In this document: piece after piece, positions 8,435-16,061 of the stretch
How the letters are laid out: each line of letters begins with the position of its first letter
How positions within the stretch are numbered: position 1 is the first letter of the stretch
Source: Nitrospirillum iridis
GTDB lineage: Bacteria > Pseudomonadota > Alphaproteobacteria > Azospirillales > Azospirillaceae
Direction: 5' to 3'
Assembly (NCBI RefSeq): GCF_014205765.1
Contig: NZ_JACIIZ010000024.1
Coordinates: forward strand, 21,067-85,066
Length of the DNA: 64,000 nt
The notes under the pieces: generated by a model
Databases searched by the model: none
What the model was told of the DNA's origin: nothing
Seen by the model: the letters and a program-made list of their open reading frames with translations, nothing else
Position numbers and translations under genes: made by a program

Positions 8435-10123
8435 TCAGATCGCGCGCAGCCGGGTGAAGAAGCCGGTGATCTCGGCGTTCAGGCCGTCGGCGTCCTGGCG
8501 CAGGGCTTCGGAGGCCGCGTGCAGGACGTTGGCCGATTGGCTGGTCTGTTCCGCCGCCCCCGCCACGCCCACGATGTTGGTGGACACCTGCTGGGTGCCG
8601 GCGGCCGCCTCGTTGATGTTGCGGGCGATTTCCGAGGTGGTGGCGCCTTGCTGCTCCATGGCGGACGCGATGGCGGTGGATATCGCCCGCATGTCGCCCA
8701 CCACATGGGCGATGTTGGCGATGGCGTCCACGGCGCGGGTGGTTTCCTGCTGGATACCGGTGATGTAGCCCTGGATTTCGTCCGTGGCCTTGGTCGTCTG
8801 GCTGGCCAGGGTCTTCACCTCGCTGGCGACCACGGCGAAGCCCTTGCCGGCCTCGCCCGCCCGCGCCGCCTCGATGGTGGCGTTCAGGGCCAGCAGGTTG
8901 GTCTGGCTGGCGATCTCCTGGATCACCTGGACGATGGTGCCGATGCTCTCGGCCGCCTCTGCCAGGCCCCGCATGGTCTCGCCGGTCCGTTCGGCCTCCG
9001 TTACCGCGCGTTCGGCGATGGTGGTGGAGCGGGTGACCTGTTGGTTGACCTCACCCACGGCGGCGGCCAACTCCTCCGCGGCACTGGCGATCATCTGCAC
9101 GTTGCCGCTGGTCTCGGCCGAGGCCTGGTTGGCCATTTCCACCATGCCGCGGCTTTGCGTCGCCATGTCGGCCAAGCCGGAGGAATGGTTGCGCACCTCT
9201 TCCGAGGCGTTCACCACGTTGTCCAGCACCCGGGCGGTGCGCTGCTGGAAATCGGCCAGTGATGCCTCCACCGCCTGCTGCCGGCGCAGCTTCTCCTGCT
9301 GCTCGGCCATCTGCGCCTGGGTCAGTTCGGCGTTGCGCAGGCCGTTGCGCTTGAACACCTCCAGCGCGCGGGCCAACCGCCCGATCTCATGTCTGTCGTT
9401 CAGCAGGGGGATGTCGACGCTCAAGTCGCCATCGGCCAGTCGGCCCATGCGCTCGGTGATCAGCTTCAGCGGTTTGGCGATGCTGCGCGCCAGCAGATAG
9501 GCGACCAAGCCACCGGCGACGACCACGACGGCCGTCAGCATCAGCATGGCAGTCAATATATCATGATATATTGCGTCGACGTCATCGATGTAGATGCCTG
9601 TGCCCAACGCCCACTGCCAGGGTTCGAAGCCCAGGCTGTAGGTCATCTTGGGAAAACTCTCGGCCGGGCCGCCCTTGCTGCCGGGCCGCGGGTAGGTATA
9701 GGTGAAGGAGCCGCCGCCCTGCTTGGCGGCCTCAATGCCCAGGCGCACGGTTTCGACCCCGTCCGCCGTCTTGAAACTCATGCGGTTCTTGCCCTCGAAC
9801 TCCCGCTTGATGTGGACGATGGTCAGGCCGTCATACTGGTTGACGTAGACATACTCGCCATTGCCGAAGCGCAGCTTGCGGATGTCGTCCTGGGCGCCCT
9901 TCTGCGCCTGGGCGCGGGTCAACTCGCCCGACTGTTCCCGGTCGTACCAGTTCTGCGCGATCCCGCGGGTCACCATCAGGATCTGCTTCAGCTCTTCCTT
10001 GCGGTCGTCCATCAGGGTGCCGCGCAAGGTGGACAGGGCGAAGCCGACGGCCAGGGCCAAGGCCAGCACCAGCATGGGCATGAACAGCGCCAGCCGGTGC
10101 GAAATCTTCAGTTTGTTCAACAT
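8435..10123 (-). CDS. Methyl-accepting chemotaxis protein with periplasmic Cache domain
   Basis: A 562-residue transmembrane chemoreceptor. TM1 (about residues 10-30) and TM2 (about 190-212) enclose a periplasmic single Cache-type sensor with NGEYVYVNQYDGLTIVH and the WQWALGTGIYIDDVD end typical of the sCache_2 group. A HAMP linker follows (about 212-265), then the methyl-accepting signalling domain, whose conserved hairpin tip reads QTNLLALNATIEAARAGE. It would signal through CheA/CheW. No che genes are nearby and no C-terminal CheR-binding pentapeptide is seen. Codons around residues 187-193 form a 20-bp AT-rich palindrome with rare ATA codons. Confidence 0.93.
   Translation of the reverse strand: MLNKLKISHRLALFMPMLVLALALAVGFALSTLRGTLMDDRKEELKQILMVTRGIAQNWYDREQSGELTRAQAQKGAQDDIRKLRFGNGEYVYVNQYDGLTIVHIKREFEGKNRMSFKTADGVETVRLGIEAAKQGGGSFTYTYPRPGSKGGPAESFPKMTYSLGFEPWQWALGTGIYIDDVDAIYHDILTAMLMLTAVVVVAGGLVAYLLARSIAKPLKLITERMGRLADGDLSVDIPLLNDRHEIGRLARALEVFKRNGLRNAELTQAQMAEQQEKLRRQQAVEASLADFQQRTARVLDNVVNASEEVRNHSSGLADMATQSRGMVEMANQASAETSGNVQMIASAAEELAAAVGEVNQQVTRSTTIAERAVTEAERTGETMRGLAEAAESIGTIVQVIQEIASQTNLLALNATIEAARAGEAGKGFAVVASEVKTLASQTTKATDEIQGYITGIQQETTRAVDAIANIAHVVGDMRAISTAIASAMEQQGATTSEIARNINEAAAGTQQVSTNIVGVAGAAEQTSQSANVLHAASEALRQDADGLNAEITGFFTRLRAI
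9554..9573. repeat. 20-bp perfect AT-rich palindrome inside the chemoreceptor gene
   Basis: CAATATATCATGATATATTG reads the same on both strands. It lies in the coding sequence just before TM2 and uses two ATA isoleucine codons, which are otherwise rare in this GC-rich gene. Confidence 0.6.
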
Positions 10124-10158
10124 GATCGGATCACTTCGCGGGACAGGAGGGGAGGGAG

Positions 10159-11190
10159 TCAGGCGACGGCGGCGGCGGGCAAGGGGTCGTTATCATCACG
10201 AAACAATCCCCGGGGCAGGTCCAGGTCGTGGGCGCAGGCCGCGGCATTGCGGGCGTAGACCTCATCCACGCCGTAACGCCGCAGCAGGTCGATGTCGGCC
10301 TCGGTCACCGCGCCGTGGTCGCGGTCCTGATAGGCGTAACAGCCGATGCCGCCTGGCTGATGGTGCAGGCCGGGGGCGGCGTACGCATCCGGTTCCACGG
10401 GGAAGATGATGCGCGACGACGCGTCGTCCAGGCTGTCCATCCGTTGCCAGCCCGTTACCGTTTCGGATGTGAAATAATCGGATAGGCCCAGCCGGTGGAA
10501 CAGCGCCGCCGCCGACAGCACCGGCTGGCGCGTCGCCTCATAGACGTAGTGGGTCACCGGCACGCCCTCGCGACGGGCGTAGGCTTCCACCCGTCCGGCG
10601 TTCAGCGACGCGATGACGAAATTCTCCAGCAACTGGTCATGGCTGATCCGGTGGGACCATTTGCGCAACCAAGAGGCCAGCGCGTGCACCGGCTCGCGGT
10701 CCAGCATCACCAGATGCAGCCGGTCGGCGGGATAACCCGCTTCGATCAGCATCCGCAGGGGGATGTACAGGCACTCCGCCGTCAGGTAGGGACCGGCCAC
10801 GTCCTTGCAGAAGATGTGCGGCGCCTGGTCCGCCAGGGGGACGATCCACGGGCCCGGTGTCCCGGCCGCCAGCACATGGCGCATGATCGCCTTGGTCGGC
10901 TGGTAATAGGACGGCAGGCCCGCCACCCCGAACAGGTTGGCCAGGGCGGTGGATCCCACGCGGGCCCGGCCCCAAGCGCAGGTCAGCTGGGGAAAATCCC
11001 GCTCCGCCCTGTCTGAGAAGCCCGTCCGCAGGTGAGCGGCCACCTGATCGTTTAATCCGCCAAATGGAAATTCCCGTGTTTGGTATCGTCCGTCGGATGA
11101 CAGGCAAATGCTGTCCAGCGACGCGTCGTCCTGTTCGACCAGGTCGGCGAGCGCCCCTAGGTCGATGATTTTCTTATAGAATGCGACCAT
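10159..11190 (-). CDS. Putative sulfotransferase-family protein
   Basis: A 343-residue protein. The segment WGRARVGSTALANLF (about residue 73) resembles the 5'-phosphosulfate loop of PAPS-dependent sulfotransferases, and LDREPVHALASWLRKWS (about 180) resembles the helix that binds the 3'-phosphate. The family would transfer sulfate from PAPS to a hydroxyl group. The match rests on these two motifs only, and the acceptor is unknown. No signal peptide is seen. The gene lies 35 bases upstream of the chemoreceptor on the same strand and may be co-transcribed with it. A hairpin (11203-11220) sits just before its ribosome-binding site, and the region upstream is strikingly AT-rich. Confidence 0.55.
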   Translation of the reverse strand: MVAFYKKIIDLGALADLVEQDDASLDSICLSSDGRYQTREFPFGGLNDQVAAHLRTGFSDRAERDFPQLTCAWGRARVGSTALANLFGVAGLPSYYQPTKAIMRHVLAAGTPGPWIVPLADQAPHIFCKDVAGPYLTAECLYIPLRMLIEAGYPADRLHLVMLDREPVHALASWLRKWSHRISHDQLLENFVIASLNAGRVEAYARREGVPVTHYVYEATRQPVLSAAALFHRLGLSDYFTSETVTGWQRMDSLDDASSRIIFPVEPDAYAAPGLHHQPGGIGCYAYQDRDHGAVTEADIDLLRRYGVDEVYARNAAACAHDLDLPRGLFRDDNDPLPAAAVA

Positions 11191-11573
11191 GAGTCTTCCT
11201 ATCCCAAGAATTCTCTTGGGCCTGATTGCAGGTGCCTTGGGGATGGGTTGGGTTGCTTTCCTACACCAAGGTATAGGGTAGGGACTCTTAAGACAATATT
11301 AATAAGAAAAGATTCACAAATAGTACCACCAAAGGCCACGTTTCAGTCTTGTGAACGCGTTTGCAGCGTAATTTATAAGTATTTATCCGGTTTGTTTAAC
11401 TAAAATTGTTCCTTATTTAGTGGGTGATGTGTCGATCCCGATCCGTTATCGGGTGTGCTGCCGGGGCGCCACCGGCTCCCGAGGCAGGATGGTTTCTCCG
11501 CAGGACCCAAGGCTAAGTGCGGGGTTCCTTATGAGAATCGCTCAAGTGGCGACGCCGGACGCGCGTTGGGGAC
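11191..11573. other. AT-rich intergenic region with a leader hairpin
   Basis: About 380 bases without a convincing gene. From about 11260 to 11420 the base composition is far more AT-rich than the surroundings, as expected for a promoter region of the sulfotransferase gene. A 7-bp inverted repeat CCCAAGA/TCTTGGG (11203-11220) lies directly upstream of the GGAAGA ribosome-binding site of that gene and could affect its translation. The open frame at 11420-11638 has no recognisable protein character. Confidence 0.5.
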
Positions 11574-11607
11574 AAAAAAAGCGGCCCAGCCGCGAAGGCT
11601 GGGCCGC
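11574..11607 (-). terminator. Rho-independent terminator of the multicopper oxidase gene
   Basis: On the minus strand a perfect 10-bp stem (GCGGCCCAGC / GCTGGGCCGC, 11581-11607, 7-base loop) is followed by seven T. It starts about 30 bases after the oxidase stop codon. Confidence 0.92.
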
Positions 11608-11638
11608 TGTGAAGGAGGGCCTGACAGATCGGGAGTGA

Positions 11639-13843
11639 TCAGTGGTGGGCGTGGGCCAGGCCGGCGTCACCGTCGCTGATGCCGATCTCCACGTTCTGCA
11701 TCATGCCCTGGTCCTCGTGGTCCAGGATGTGGCAGTGCAGGACGAATTCGCCGATGTACCGCTCATACCGGGTGCGGACGATCAGACGATAATAGTGCAC
11801 CGGCGGGTTGGGGTTGGGCTTGAGGTCGGGCGAGCCGAAGGCGCTGAGGTTGGTCTTGACCCACAGCGTGTCCTTCCAGGCGCCCTGCAGGCCGGCGAAT
11901 TGGGTGTCGCCATCGTCGTCCACCGCGCCGGGCAAGCTGACGTCCCGGCCCTTCTCGTTATAGATGTGGACGATCTGGAAGGGGTTCACATGGATGTGGA
12001 AGGGGTGGCTGACGCTGTACGAGCGGAGTTCCCATTGCTGTGCCCTGCCCAGCACCAGCTTGCGGTCGATTTGCTTCGGATCATAGGGCGCGGTGCCCTT
12101 GGGTACCCAGTTCTGCCCGTCGTACTGCACCATGTCGAAGTTGTTGGCCACGGTGAACTTGGTCGCGTCCAGGCCGTTGTAGGGCTGCTTGTTGGGATCA
12201 TCCGGCACGCCCGGCCCGAGGTAGAACACCATGTGCTCCTCCGGCATGTCCTTCAGCACGCCATCCTTGGTCTGGTACTTCAGTTCGTCTTCGGTGATGG
12301 TGGGGTGGGGCACGAAGCGGGTCAGCTTGATGGCTGGCTTGCCGCTGCGGTCCTTGGCCGTCAGGTCGCCGATGATCTGGTCGCGCACGTCGGGCCGCAT
12401 GTTGCCGCGAGCGGACACCACCAGCGTGTCCACCAGTGTCTGCGTCGGGTTGGCCGTGCGGGTGCCGCCCCGCACGGTGACCACCCCCAGCAGGCTGCGT
12501 AGCGTTTCCGAGCGGCTGACCGTGGCGGCGGAACTCATGGCGCCTTGGGTCATGCAATAGTTGCCAGGTTCCGGGAACACCACCAGCAGGTCATAGCGAT
12601 ACCCCGGCTGCAGCACGGTGTTGGTGTTGGTCAGGGTGTTGCCCATGGTCAGGCCATCGGCGGCCACCACTTGGTAGGGCACGGCGGGGCCGGTACATAC
12701 CGTGTCGATGAATTTGCCCGTGGCGTCCTTGGTGGGCCGCGCGGTGGCGGCGGTGGTGTCCACCATCTTGTGGAATTCCACATTGATGGTTTCGCGCACA
12801 CCGGCATGGATCAGGCGCCAGCGTTCCACCGTGCCGGCCTGGGCGTCGGTGAAGGTGGGCATGATGACGCCGTTGATGCTGGTCCAACGGCCCGACATCG
12901 CCCAGCTGCCGGGGCCGAATTCGTCGCTGGTCGGGGGGTTGCTTCCAGGGGGGTTCTGGACCGCGTCATACGTTTCGATGATGCCGGTCTGGTTGGCCTC
13001 GCAGGTCCAGGTCGGCTTTTTGTTGGCATCCAGGCAGTAATATTGAATCTGCTGGAACACCAGGGTCCGCTCCTTGAAGGGCTGACCGTTGGGCGCCACC
13101 AACAGGGTATCCAGATCGCCGTTGACCTCGGGCGTGGGCTTGCGGTCGCCGCGGATGATCAACGCGCCGGCCATGCCGCTGGCCACCTGCAGCGCGGTCG
13201 ATCCATGGTTGTGCGGATGGTACCAGAAGGTGCCGGCGGGGTGGTCGGCCGGGATGTTGTATTCGTACTGGAAGCTGACGGTCGGGTTGATCGAGATCAG
13301 CACGTTGTCGCTGTTGCCCGTTGGGCTGACCCACAGGCCATGCGAATGCAGGTTGGTGTGGTTGAAGCAGTGCGGCTTGTTTATGTTCGGGGAGCCGCAG
13401 TTCTCTTCCCTGGGCAGATCGTTGTGCAGGGTGATGCGCACGGTGTCGCCGGGCGTCACGTCGATTTCCGGCGCGACATAGGGCGTGCCCGGTGAGACGC
13501 CGGTGCCGACGTAGCTGCGCAGGTACAGGCGCTGAAAGCGCTGCTGACCGGGATCGTACAGGGACCCCTCGGAGTATTTGATGTGCAGGTCGAAGGCGCG
13601 CTCCTTGCCGGCGTGCGGCTGGGGCGCGGTCGCCAGGCTGACGGCGGAGGGGGCCTTGGGCAGGCCGGGCACGGTGGCCGACCCTTGCGCCGGTGCCGTC
13701 TGCGGCAGGGATGGCGGGTTGGCGAACGTGCTCTGCGCCGCCGCCGGCTGGGCCGTCGCCGCCCCCAACAATGCCAGGCCCAGGGTCGCGCCCCCGGCCC
13801 ACCGCCAATTCATGGACGCGCCGCGCGTCGAATGCCATTGCAT
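11639..13843 (-). CDS. Exported multicopper oxidase (laccase/CopA-like)
   Basis: A 734-residue secreted copper enzyme that oxidises phenols or metal ions with reduction of O2 to water. A signal peptide (hydrophobic core about residues 15-35, ending AQPAAAQS) leads to the periplasm. All four copper-ligand motifs are present: HSHGLW (about 166), WYHPHNHG (about 208), HPFHIHVNP (about 612) and HCHILDHEDQGM (about 706), the last giving the type 1 Cys, two His and axial Met. The start at 13843 has an AGGGGG ribosome-binding site; an internal Met eleven codons later would also leave a workable signal peptide. No Met-rich copper-binding loop and no neighbouring cop or cue genes are seen, so a role in phenolic oxidation is as likely as copper tolerance. 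A strong terminator follows. Confidence 0.92.
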   Translation of the reverse strand: MQWHSTRGASMNWRWAGGATLGLALLGAATAQPAAAQSTFANPPSLPQTAPAQGSATVPGLPKAPSAVSLATAPQPHAGKERAFDLHIKYSEGSLYDPGQQRFQRLYLRSYVGTGVSPGTPYVAPEIDVTPGDTVRITLHNDLPREENCGSPNINKPHCFNHTNLHSHGLWVSPTGNSDNVLISINPTVSFQYEYNIPADHPAGTFWYHPHNHGSTALQVASGMAGALIIRGDRKPTPEVNGDLDTLLVAPNGQPFKERTLVFQQIQYYCLDANKKPTWTCEANQTGIIETYDAVQNPPGSNPPTSDEFGPGSWAMSGRWTSINGVIMPTFTDAQAGTVERWRLIHAGVRETINVEFHKMVDTTAATARPTKDATGKFIDTVCTGPAVPYQVVAADGLTMGNTLTNTNTVLQPGYRYDLLVVFPEPGNYCMTQGAMSSAATVSRSETLRSLLGVVTVRGGTRTANPTQTLVDTLVVSARGNMRPDVRDQIIGDLTAKDRSGKPAIKLTRFVPHPTITEDELKYQTKDGVLKDMPEEHMVFYLGPGVPDDPNKQPYNGLDATKFTVANNFDMVQYDGQNWVPKGTAPYDPKQIDRKLVLGRAQQWELRSYSVSHPFHIHVNPFQIVHIYNEKGRDVSLPGAVDDDGDTQFAGLQGAWKDTLWVKTNLSAFGSPDLKPNPNPPVHYYRLIVRTRYERYIGEFVLHCHILDHEDQGMMQNVEIGISDGDAGLAHAHH

Positions 13844-14061
13844 GCTCTACCCCCTTTTCGCGGCCCTCGCCGCCCTCTGGTTGAGTTGTTGGCGGCAATC
13901 TAGCAGATGTGGGGGTGTGTTACACTCGTTTAGCGAGTGATGTTACGGCTTATGCGCTCATGAGATGTGATCGGCTTGTTAACGGTTCCTTGGGAAAGGC
14001 TGTCGTCGATGGCCAGCCTGGGGCTACACTCGTTCTTCCAGCGATCAGGAAAGGCAGCCCG
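13844..14061. promoter_or_regulatory. Divergent promoter region between oxidase and deaminase genes
   Basis: It contains the inverted repeat CACTCG-N5-CGAGTG at about 13923-13939, and the string TACACTCGTT occurs twice in direct orientation, once overlapping that repeat and once about 30 bases before the deaminase start. This arrangement could be an operator pair. The deaminase ribosome-binding site AGGAAAGG is just before 14062. Confidence 0.35.
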
Positions 14062-15078
14062 ATGACCGACCCTCTCTCCGATTTCATCCGCGGCCTGCCC
14101 AAGGCCGAGCTGCACCTGCATATTGAAGGCAGCCTGGAACCGGAGCAGATGTTCGAGTTCGCCCGCCGCAACCGCGTGGCGCTGCCCTTCCGCACGGTGG
14201 AGGAGGTGCGGGCGGCTTATGCCTTCACCAATCTCCAGGACTTCCTGGACATCTATTACCAGGGCGCCCAGGTCCTGCGCACGGAAGAGGACTTCCGCGA
14301 CCTGGCGCTGGCCTATTTCCGGCGGCTGGCGGCCGATGGCGGGGTCCATGCGGAGATCTTCTTCGATCCCCAGACCCATACCGACCGCGGGATCCCCTTC
14401 CAGGTCGTGGCCGATGGACTGCTGGCCGGCATGGCGGCGGCGGATGAACTCGGCATCTCCTCCAGGCTGATCCTGTGCTTCCTGCGCCACCAGGACGAGG
14501 ATGCCGCCTTCGCCACGCTAAGGGCGGCGGAGCCCTACCTTGACCGCATCACGGGCGTGGGGCTGGATTCGTCGGAGGTTGGCAACCCGCCGTCCAAGTT
14601 CGCGCGGGTGTTCCAGGCGGCCCGCCAGCGCGGGCTCAAGCTGGTGGCGCATGCGGGCGAGGAGGGGCCGCCGGATTATGTCTGGCAGGCGCTGGACGTC
14701 CTGGGCGTTGACCGGCTGGATCATGGCAACCGCGCGCTGGAGGACGACGCCCTGGCCCGGCGGCTGGCCGACCAGGGCACCACCCTGACGGTGTGCCCTT
14801 TGTCCAACCTCAAGCTCTGCGTGGTTCCCAGCCTGGATGCCCATCCCCTGGGGCGCATGCTGGACCTGGGGTTGCGGGCCACCGTCAACGCGGACGACCC
14901 GGCGTATTTCGGCGGCTATCTGCTGGACAATTACGTGCGGGTGGCCGCCGCATTGGATCTCAGCCGGGACCAGCTGGTCCGGTTGGCCCGCAACAGCATC
15001 ACCGGATCCTTCCTGGATGGGGAGGCCCAGGCCCCCCACCTTGCCCGGCTGGACGCCCTGGCCCTGACCCCGGCCTAG
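14062..15078 (+). CDS. Adenine deaminase-type member of the adenosine deaminase family
   Basis: A 338-residue metal-dependent purine deaminase (TIM barrel). Zinc ligands His18 and His20 are in LHLHIEG, a further His with the catalytic Glu in AHAGEEGPP (about 197-200), and the metal Asp pair in ADDPAYFGGY (about 278). The segments SSEVGNPPSKF and DDPAYFGGY are typical of the bacterial and fungal adenine deaminase branch rather than true adenosine deaminases, so conversion of adenine to hypoxanthine in purine salvage is the better call. The ATG at 14062 starts the conserved N-terminus (MTDPLSDFIRGLPKAELHLH) and follows AGGAAAGG; the frame is open upstream but without homology character. Convergent with mntP. 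Confidence 0.88.
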   Translation: MTDPLSDFIRGLPKAELHLHIEGSLEPEQMFEFARRNRVALPFRTVEEVRAAYAFTNLQDFLDIYYQGAQVLRTEEDFRDLALAYFRRLAADGGVHAEIFFDPQTHTDRGIPFQVVADGLLAGMAAADELGISSRLILCFLRHQDEDAAFATLRAAEPYLDRITGVGLDSSEVGNPPSKFARVFQAARQRGLKLVAHAGEEGPPDYVWQALDVLGVDRLDHGNRALEDDALARRLADQGTTLTVCPLSNLKLCVVPSLDAHPLGRMLDLGLRATVNADDPAYFGGYLLDNYVRVAAALDLSRDQLVRLARNSITGSFLDGEAQAPHLARLDALALTPA

Positions 15079-15108
15079 GAAACGGCCGAGGAAACGTACG
15101 GCGGCGCC

Positions 15109-15696
15109 TTACAGGATGGGCGTCGCCGCCACCGCCCCCAGCGTATGGTCGTACAGCACCTTGGCGCCGATGGCGATCAGGCCCAGCCCACCCGCGACCT
15201 CTGCCCAGCGGCCCAGCACGGGCCCCGCCGCGCGGCCCAGCATCACCCCGCCGAATGCCATGGTGAAGGTCACCAGGCCGATCAGGGCGATGGTGGTGGG
15301 CACGTCGACGTTCATATAGCCCAGGGTGATGCCCACGGCGGTGGCGTCGATGCTGGTGGCGATGGCGGTCAAGGCCAGCGCCAGGGGCGAGTGCCGCTCC
15401 GTCTTGGGCTTGTCCTCGGCATCATCCTTCAGCGCCAGCCAGGCCATGCGGCCGCCGACGACCAGCAGCAGGCCGAAGGCGATCCAATGGTCGTAGGCCT
15501 CGATATAATGGGCGAAGGACAGGCCCAGGCCCCAGCCCAGGATGGGCGCCGCCAGCTCGAACAGACCGAAATAGGCGCCGACGCGGGCCGCCTCGCGCAT
15601 GCCGGGGCGGTTCAGGCTGGCGCCCTTGCCCAGTGACGCGGCGAAGGCGTCCATGGACAGGCTGAAGGCCAGGGCGAAGGACGTGGTGATAGGCAT
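15109..15696 (-). CDS. mntP: Manganese efflux pump MntP
   Basis: A 195-residue inner-membrane protein with six predicted helices. It carries the two conserved acidic membrane motifs of the MntP/DUF204 family, SMDAFAAS (near residue 14) and TSIDATAVG (near 113), each in a repeated half. It exports Mn2+ when the metal is in excess. The start ATG follows GAGG at a normal distance. Its roughly 220-base leader contains a yybP-ykoY-type manganese riboswitch, which supports the function independently of the protein sequence. Confidence 0.95.
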   Translation of the reverse strand: MPITTSFALAFSLSMDAFAASLGKGASLNRPGMREAARVGAYFGLFELAAPILGWGLGLSFAHYIEAYDHWIAFGLLLVVGGRMAWLALKDDAEDKPKTERHSPLALALTAIATSIDATAVGITLGYMNVDVPTTIALIGLVTFTMAFGGVMLGRAAGPVLGRWAEVAGGLGLIAIGAKVLYDHTLGAVAATPIL

Positions 15697-15779
15697 TGAA
15701 AACCTCGGAGATCACGCGACAAGGCCAGGCAAGCGACAGCAGCAATGCGCGCCCGGCCCGGCCTGGGCGGACGCGACAT

Positions 15780-15919
15780 GCCACTGGTCTCGCCAGCAGC
15801 CCGCCATGACGGCGGGCTGGTCGCACGCGCCACGGGCCAGTCGGACGGGACGCCGGTGGCCCAAGTGTGTTGACGCGGCGCCCGCGCGCACCAAGGCGGC
15901 GGGCGGCTACTCCCCAATG
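15780..15919 (-). promoter_or_regulatory. yybP-ykoY Mn2+ riboswitch upstream of mntP
   Basis: Read on the minus strand, the leader begins ATTGGGGAGTAGCC (15906-15919), contains GTCAACACACTTGG in the middle, and ends GGCGAGACCAGTGGC (15780-15794). These are the conserved blocks of the yybP-ykoY class: the GGGGAGUAGC entry and the GCGAGACC return. The closing helix P1 pairs AUUGG with CCAGU. A strong inner hairpin GCCCGCC/GGCGGGC lies at 15798-15818. The aptamer ends 84 bases before the mntP start codon. No obvious U-tract terminator lies between, so translational control is the more likely mode. Confidence 0.85.
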
Positions 15920-15996
15920 ATGGGCGCTGCTTAGCGGGGATGGGGGGCTGTGTCAAGCGCCGCCGGCCGATGGTAAGGACGCGGCCAACCCTTGAT

Positions 15997-16008
15997 GTTA
16001 CCGGTAAC
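15997..16008. promoter_or_regulatory. LacI-type palindromic operator upstream of the GH74 gene
   Basis: Perfect 12-bp palindrome GTTACCGGTAAC, with a central CG and flanks GAT/TTC, 54 bases before the GH74 start. The form matches operators of LacI/GalR sugar regulators. No LacI gene is in the window. Confidence 0.5.
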
Positions 16009-16061
16009 TTCGGCAACAGTGGCGCCGAAAACGATTACAAAACCGGGTTGGGAACGCTGTC

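Noticed and set aside
11420..11638. Possible 72-codon gene between the sulfotransferase and oxidase genes
   Set aside because: It runs through the terminator hairpin of the oxidase gene and lacks a recognisable ribosome-binding site or domain.
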